Positions 18,602-22,431 of a stretch of 22,431 nucleotides of DNA are shown piece after piece; the first letter of the stretch is position 1; each line of letters opens with the position of its first letter. A program made the translations under genes and the position numbers. The DNA lies in the NCBI GenBank assembly GCA_033064195.1, contig JARBJD010000698.1, positions 1-22,431 on the forward strand. Reading direction: 5' to 3'. A model generated the notes under the pieces. It did not search any database. It was not told where the DNA came from and saw nothing but the letters and a program-made list of their open reading frames with translations. This DNA comes from Blattamonas nauphoetae (taxonomy: Eukaryota > Preaxostyla > Oxymonadida).

Positions 18602-19744
18602 TCAGCTGTTTATCTTTCCGAACTGTTCGGCTATCTGCGTTTCCATGTTGGACATGGTGGTTTGAAGATGGAGTAGCCGTTCGTTCATTTCATTCATTTG
18701 GTTTTCCATCGTCGTTTTGTTTTGAGAGTTGAGATGACAATGTTCTGTGATATGAACCTCACGTGATCCGAGAGCATTCTGAATCATTGTGACTAAACTG
18801 GATGCAATGCTCTGAAAGATAATGGAAGGTGAGGATGAATCGAAAAGGAACAAACTTTCAATCCAACCGAGCTGTGAGAAGATACAATATCAAAGAGAAT
18901 CGACACAAGACCACATGATTCTGCAATCGCACAGCGAGCTAGGAGTTCATCCACATCTGACGAGAAGAGACAATGAGAGATGAGAAGAGAGTGGAAAATC
19001 AATCCGCTCAAGAAGACTCATCGAGGAATAAAATATCAGACGATGATACAACAGAATAGGAGATGGGATACTCATGAATAACATACCTGATTCCAAAAGT
19101 GTCCGAATCTGAGAAAGAATCGGCAAAGTCTCTTTTCCGGAACAATTCCGAAGCGATGAACAATATCCCCGAATCACTATTCCTGGATCCACATATACAA
19201 GAGATGAAAGAAATGAGGAATCAATGAGATTCATGAACAAAACAGAGGAAGAAAGTGGAAATCTAAATGAAGAGTGTTGACGGAAGACACACAATATCAG
19301 ACAGTGTTGGATGATAAGAAGACAGGGGATCGCATGGGAGAGATGCAGAAGCAGATTCAACAGGTTGTCCGCACGAACAGGATGACATGAGACTGATTTC
19401 AGAGATGAGTAAGATCGTCCCATGACACTAGTGATTCTGGTGAACTCTTGTTGTTTGGGAAGATCAGAGCACAATGACGATTTCATCAAACGGTATCTCC
19501 TTCTTCTCCCCACTCATCATTGGTACCATGACTGATCCAGAATACTCTTCATTCGTGAAGTGGATTCCAAAAGCAGAATACTGCTGATTCTGATGCACAA
19601 ATCATCATCCATCGTAACAATCAGAGAATCTGCCATGTAATGAAGAATCTGCCATATCTCGTGCCAACCGCCAAACCTATCGAGATTTTTCAGGAATAGT
19701 CGCAACACATCCCACATGCACCGACCAAGAACAAACAAAACCAC
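18602..19744 (-). CDS. Helical repeat protein with C-terminal coiled coil
   Basis: The minus strand ends at TGA 18602-18604. The last exon (18602-18811) encodes SIASSLVTMIQNALGSREVH and a coiled-coil end (NQMNEMNERLLHLQTTMSN, then METQIAEQFGKINS). Intron 18812-18855 (44 bases) separates it from ELLARCAIAESCGLVSILFD. Intron 18957-19086 (130 bases, starting GTATGT) separates that from ILSQIRTLLES. The upstream part (19087-19744) contains helices such as DNLLNLLLHLSHAIPCLLII and WDVLRLFLKNLDRFGGWHE of HEAT/ARM character. A frame slip near 19465 moves IPFDEIVIV into CSDLPKQQEFTR; a further exon boundary near 19560-19600 is unresolved. The start is uncertain, with 19744 as the leftmost conservative choice. 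It resembles the helical families at 8206 and 15444 in style. Function is unknown. Confidence 0.6.
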
Positions 19745-20289
19745 ACCTCAATCCAAACCAGCCTCGCAACAACGATACGCACAAGAAGACATCCTCCACT
19801 TCACCCAACCCTCCTACAAACCTCAATCTTCCACTTCACTCCTTTCCTCCCGTCCATCTCAACAACCTGCTTCTCCTTGCTCAACACCTGAGAATCCTGC
19901 GACTCATCTCGCATATCATCCAACTCTCAAGTTGTTCTAACACAAAGTCAGTCTGAGTAGCCACCACGCGGAGAGAAGGATCAGACTACGAGGATGCTGT
20001 CGAATGAACTGAGAAGGAGTGAAATAGTGAGAGAAGGTGAAGGACGACGAGAAAGAAGAACGAGGACATTGCAGAAGACACGAGAGCGGATGAGTCACAT
20101 CACCACAGCGCCTTTTCATCACAACCCTCACGCGACACAATCCTGACCAGGATGGAATTCGAAGCAGCCACGCAGACAACAAAGACAGTGAGAATGGGAA
20201 TGAAAAGCGAAGTCGCCCGCTCTCCGGCTAACCGCTGATAGTCTCGTCCTGTCGAACCTAGCAGACTCTGCGAGTCGACGATTTCTCAG
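19745..20289. other. Region of uncertain content
   Basis: A plus 74-codon frame (19716-19940) is Ser/Pro/Thr/Gln-rich and overlaps the start of the minus-strand gene. On the minus strand DDMRDESQDSQVLSKEKQVV (about 19800-19920) could be an upstream exon of that gene. Between 19990 and 20150 a basic plus frame (LRRSEIVREGEGRRERRTR) ends at TGA. None can be chosen with confidence. Confidence 0.25.
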
Positions 20290-20720
20290 ACTCGTTCGTG
20301 GCGAGACCGACGCTGCCATCAGATGCAGAAGCGCGAATCACAACGAAGCTGTTCACAGTAGCACCAACATCTGAAGAACACAGTCCATCTCCGAATGGAT
20401 TGACACTGGTGTCGAACAGCAGATTGGAGCGGACAAGCAGATGATGGAGATGGTGTGAGAGAATAACACGCGGCTGGAGGAGATATTGAGGTGACGAAGA
20501 GGGAGGTGGATGAGCGGATGGGAATAAACGATGAGAAAAGCCATTCCATCGAGACACTCCACACCAACATTGATCAACTCACGACTGAGCAAGACACCCC
20601 AGACCAACATCACAACAACCGACACCCCACAACTTCGACAAGTTCGAGAAGAAAACGGATCGCATGCGATGCTCTTCACTGACTGTTGCCAACGAGATGA
20701 CGGATAAACAGAAGAGCTTG
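20290..20720 (+). CDS. Possible coiled-coil exons upstream of the AQR fragment
   Basis: Plus-strand pieces look coding but change frame. SFVARPTLPSDAEARITTKL and PTSEEHSPSPNGLTLVSNSR lie at about 20290-20425. ENNTRLEEIL and EVTKREVDERMGINDEK, then SIETLHTNIDQLTTEQD, lie at about 20460-20600. KFEKKTDRM and ANEMTDKQKSLSDWVS lie at about 20640-20735. The middle is heptad-like, so a coiled-coil protein is likely. The last piece runs into the first copy of the duplicated AQR sequence at 20730, which suggests it was joined to it by rearrangement. No family is recognised. Confidence 0.3.
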
Positions 20721-20729
20721 TCTGATTGG

Positions 20730-20813
20730 GTCTCTGCAAGCCATCCATCTCTCGACCCTTCACCATCTCCAACACTGAGCGAAGTCTGACTGCCACTTTG
20801 TGCACATGGAGGG
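20730..20813 (+). repeat. First copy of a duplicated segment of the AQR fragment
   Basis: Bases 20730-20757 repeat 20954-20981 (GTCTCTGCAAGCC then CATCTCTCGAC). Bases 20759-20813 repeat 21035-21090 (TTCACCATCTCCAACRCTG and on to the GCACRTSGAGGG end). The 53 bases between these two parts in the second copy (20982-21034) are missing here. The first copy is more diverged from the AQR protein sequence. Confidence 0.75.
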
Positions 20814-20953
20814 CACTTTCATCTGCAACATTGTTCGGAAGGAGCGACCGACTGTTCAGAATGCTGCTCTTCGCATCGGCGCTGGATTCGGCCAGTCGCT
20901 CTTCCACCGCCTTCTCCGCCTCCACGTGCCCTTCCTCCCGCTCACTGCACAGG

Positions 20954-21090
20954 GTCTCTGCAAGCCCTCCATCTCTCGACTCCTCACTCGAGTCTATCCC
21001 AACCTCACCAACATCGCGTGTATCACAACCGCCGTTCACCATCTCCAACGCTGGACTTGGACTGGACTGCCAGTTTTTGCACGTCGAGGG
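20954..21090 (+). repeat. Second copy of the duplicated AQR segment
   Basis: This copy keeps the continuous AQR-like order from QGLCKPSISRLL through NAGLGLDCQFLHVEG and lies in the main fragment, so it is the parental arrangement. The first copy starts 224 bases upstream. Confidence 0.75.
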
Positions 21091-21502
21091 AGAGGGCGAG
21101 GGCGAGGTGGAGCAGGCTGCGTTCTTCATCGAGAACACGGAAGAGGCTCGCTTTGCTGTGGAGCTGTTCAAATATCTGCGCCTGATCGGCCACCCTCCGC
21201 ACACCATCTCCATACTCACGCCGTACAACGGACAGCGCGCCCTCATCCGCGACATCGTTCAGAGGAGTGCTGCTCACAAGGACTTCGGAAGGCCTCACAA
21301 AATCACAACCATCAGCTGCTTGCAAGGGTGCAAGGACGACATCATCATTCTCTCGCTGGTCAGAACAACCAACCCAGGCCGACTGTCCGAGCAGACAGAG
21401 ATTGTGGGAGCTGCGCTGAAGAGGGTGTTGGGACCGATTATTATGAAGGCCAACGCACTTGTCATCGAGCCCACAGAGAAGTTTGAGGGCACGAGAGGCT
21501 GA

Positions 21503-22103
21503 CGACACAGCCAGCAGATCAGCAACGTATTCAGTTTATGAAAAATTCGGCGCAACTAGCGAAGATTAACAGTGTTCTGATGGGAGCGCGATAAGACAAT
21601 CACTTCACAGGAACAATCATCGGTTTTCAGGTTTCTGTCCAATCTGAGATTGGGAGACAATTATGGACGAAAAAGAGTATGAGTGAAATGAAGAACTATG
21701 AAAATCGGCGGGAAATGAGGATTGAAGAGCTGATGGCAAATAATGAAGTCAGTGACCTTTGGTCTGAGAGAAGATCCCCAAGGTCCAAATCTTTGAAGTG
21801 TGGGTGCTCTTTGAAGGCACTGTGCAAAGAGAAGAGCAGGCGAAGAAAATTATTCACAGAATCAATGTACACAGCGAAGTTGAGGACATAGAGGATTAGT
21901 TTGCTGTTATCTGTGAAGCTCATGTCCAGCCGATGAAGTGGAGGTTTTTTGTCTGAAGAATCAAGAGAGAGAAAAAGATTGCTTAATCACGATAAAATCA
22001 GACATGTTTGAGTTGATTCTCGAATTCGGGCGGCCAGACTTGTATGAGTGTCTCTGGAGACGGCATTGGGCCTCGATAGGCAACAGAAGGGAAGGTCGGC
22101 TTT
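21503..22103. other. Spacer, weak coding signal only
   Basis: A plus 70-codon frame (21679-21891) starts MSEMKNYENRREMRIEELMA and is Arg/Lys/Ser-rich. It could be an exon but has no recognised domain and no defended splice sites. Nothing else stands out. Confidence 0.3.
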
Positions 22104-22431
22104 ATGGAACTCCTCGATGCTATTAAGCCACGATTGAAGACCCTACCAGCAAAAGAGTGGAGAAAAAGAAGCACAAGTTTGATGGACATTGTTGAAGAAT
22201 ATACCATCGCTCCCCGATCATTCGCATCCACAGTTCGAACATTTGTTGGCTGCTTCACATTGCTCAGTTTGTCGAGATTCCGAAGTTGCATCTCGAGTAC
22301 AGACGGATTGCTCTGTTCTGACCAGGCTCATCGAGAACAACAAGGCCAAGAAGGTCACCAACACCGTCTGGACGCTGCCCTTCACAAAAGAATCGACCCT
22401 CACCAATGGTAGGTTGATATTCGGGGATGAA
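22104..22431 (+). CDS. Unrecognised gene, N-terminal part, runs off the window
   Basis: ATG 22104 opens MELLDAIKPRLKTLPAKEWR, then KRSTSLMDIVEEYTIAPRSF. A possible 23-base intron (GTTGGCTGCTT to TGCTCAG, about 22242-22264) leads to FVEIPKLHLEYRRIAL. After one slip near 22320 this continues as LTRLIENNKAKKVTNTVWTL and TKESTLTNGRLIFGDE to the edge. All three stretches look like real protein and succeed each other. No family is recognised. An upstream frame (ATEGKVGF directly before the Met, with TAG 27 bases upstream) leaves the start uncertain. Confidence 0.45.

Larger units (their letters stand above)
20730..21502 (+). pseudogene. Fragment of Aquarius-type (AQR, intron-binding) RNA helicase, diverged
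   Basis: AQR is a superfamily 1 helicase of the spliceosome. The match covers only the second RecA-like domain: SLFHRLLRLHVP and AQGLCKPSISRLL (AQR: SLFTRFVRVGVP, AQGRAR..), NAGLGLDCQFLHVEG, then EEARFAVELFKYLRLIGHPP, ISILTPYNGQRALIRDIV and FGRPHKITTI. In family members the next part is VDRFQGQQNDYILLSLVRT followed by VAMSRAR. Here it reads SCLQGCKDDIIILSLVRT and then AALKRVLG, so key residues of motifs V and VI, including the motif VI Arg pattern, are changed. The end (IEPTEKFEGTRG, TGA 21500-21502) corresponds to IPTEPFPTTR, with the stretch in between shortened. There is one frame slip at about 21015-21035. Domain 1 (Walker A and B) and the long N-terminal region are absent. It is most likely a pseudogene or diverged partial duplicate; the intact gene would be elsewhere. 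Confidence 0.8.

Noticed and set aside
20353-21255. 300-codon minus ORF
   Set aside because: Antisense of the AQR fragment and its duplicated part; the plus strand has clear homology.

Overview
The window is nuclear DNA of a compact-genome protist. Conserved coding blocks are broken by very short GT-AG introns (about 30-130 bases, pyrimidine-rich, mostly 30-60), genes lie on both strands, there are no operons, and a histone H2B gene is present. The large alpha-helical repeat-type proteins and a degenerate kinase-like segment look to me like the expanded families of oxymonad flagellates such as Blattamonas. That placement is recalled from memory, not from a search.

Layout. 1-589 (minus): right-hand part of a gene with a kinase-like segment. 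906-2861 (minus): multi-exon coiled-coil protein, divergent from histone H2B at 3010-3370 (plus) across 148 bases. 3371-5400: no firm gene, but TTGGAC-type tandem and inverted repeats. 5402-6721: a long fold-back element with about 530-base inverted arms and a probable TA target duplication. 6765-7337 (plus): end of a Glu/Lys-rich then Ser/Thr-rich protein. 8206-10000 (plus): four-exon gene of a lineage-specific large family whose start resembles the gene at 1-589. 10001-12584: no gene I can support. 12585-14797 (minus): an intron-containing DDE transposase gene whose tail runs into an 18-base minisatellite. 15444-16068 (plus): C-terminal part of a repeat-family gene. 16073-17132 (plus): N-terminally short D-2-hydroxyacid dehydrogenase lying directly against it. 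18602-19744 (minus): helical repeat protein with a coiled-coil end. 20290-20720 (plus): possible coiled-coil exons. 20730-21502 (plus): diverged, internally duplicated fragment of the Aquarius (AQR) spliceosomal helicase. 22104-22431 (plus): start of an unrecognised gene running off the window.

Two themes run through the window. First, nearly every conserved gene has one or more single-base frame slips, several in homopolymers. This fits residual long-read indel error for H2B and the transposase. Second, some pieces (AQR fragment, dehydrogenase joined to a repeat-family tail) also have features that indel error cannot explain: a partial internal duplication, lost helicase motifs and a missing N-terminus. 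These look like real gene debris. No pathway links the genes; they appear to be independent single genes in a repeat-rich region.
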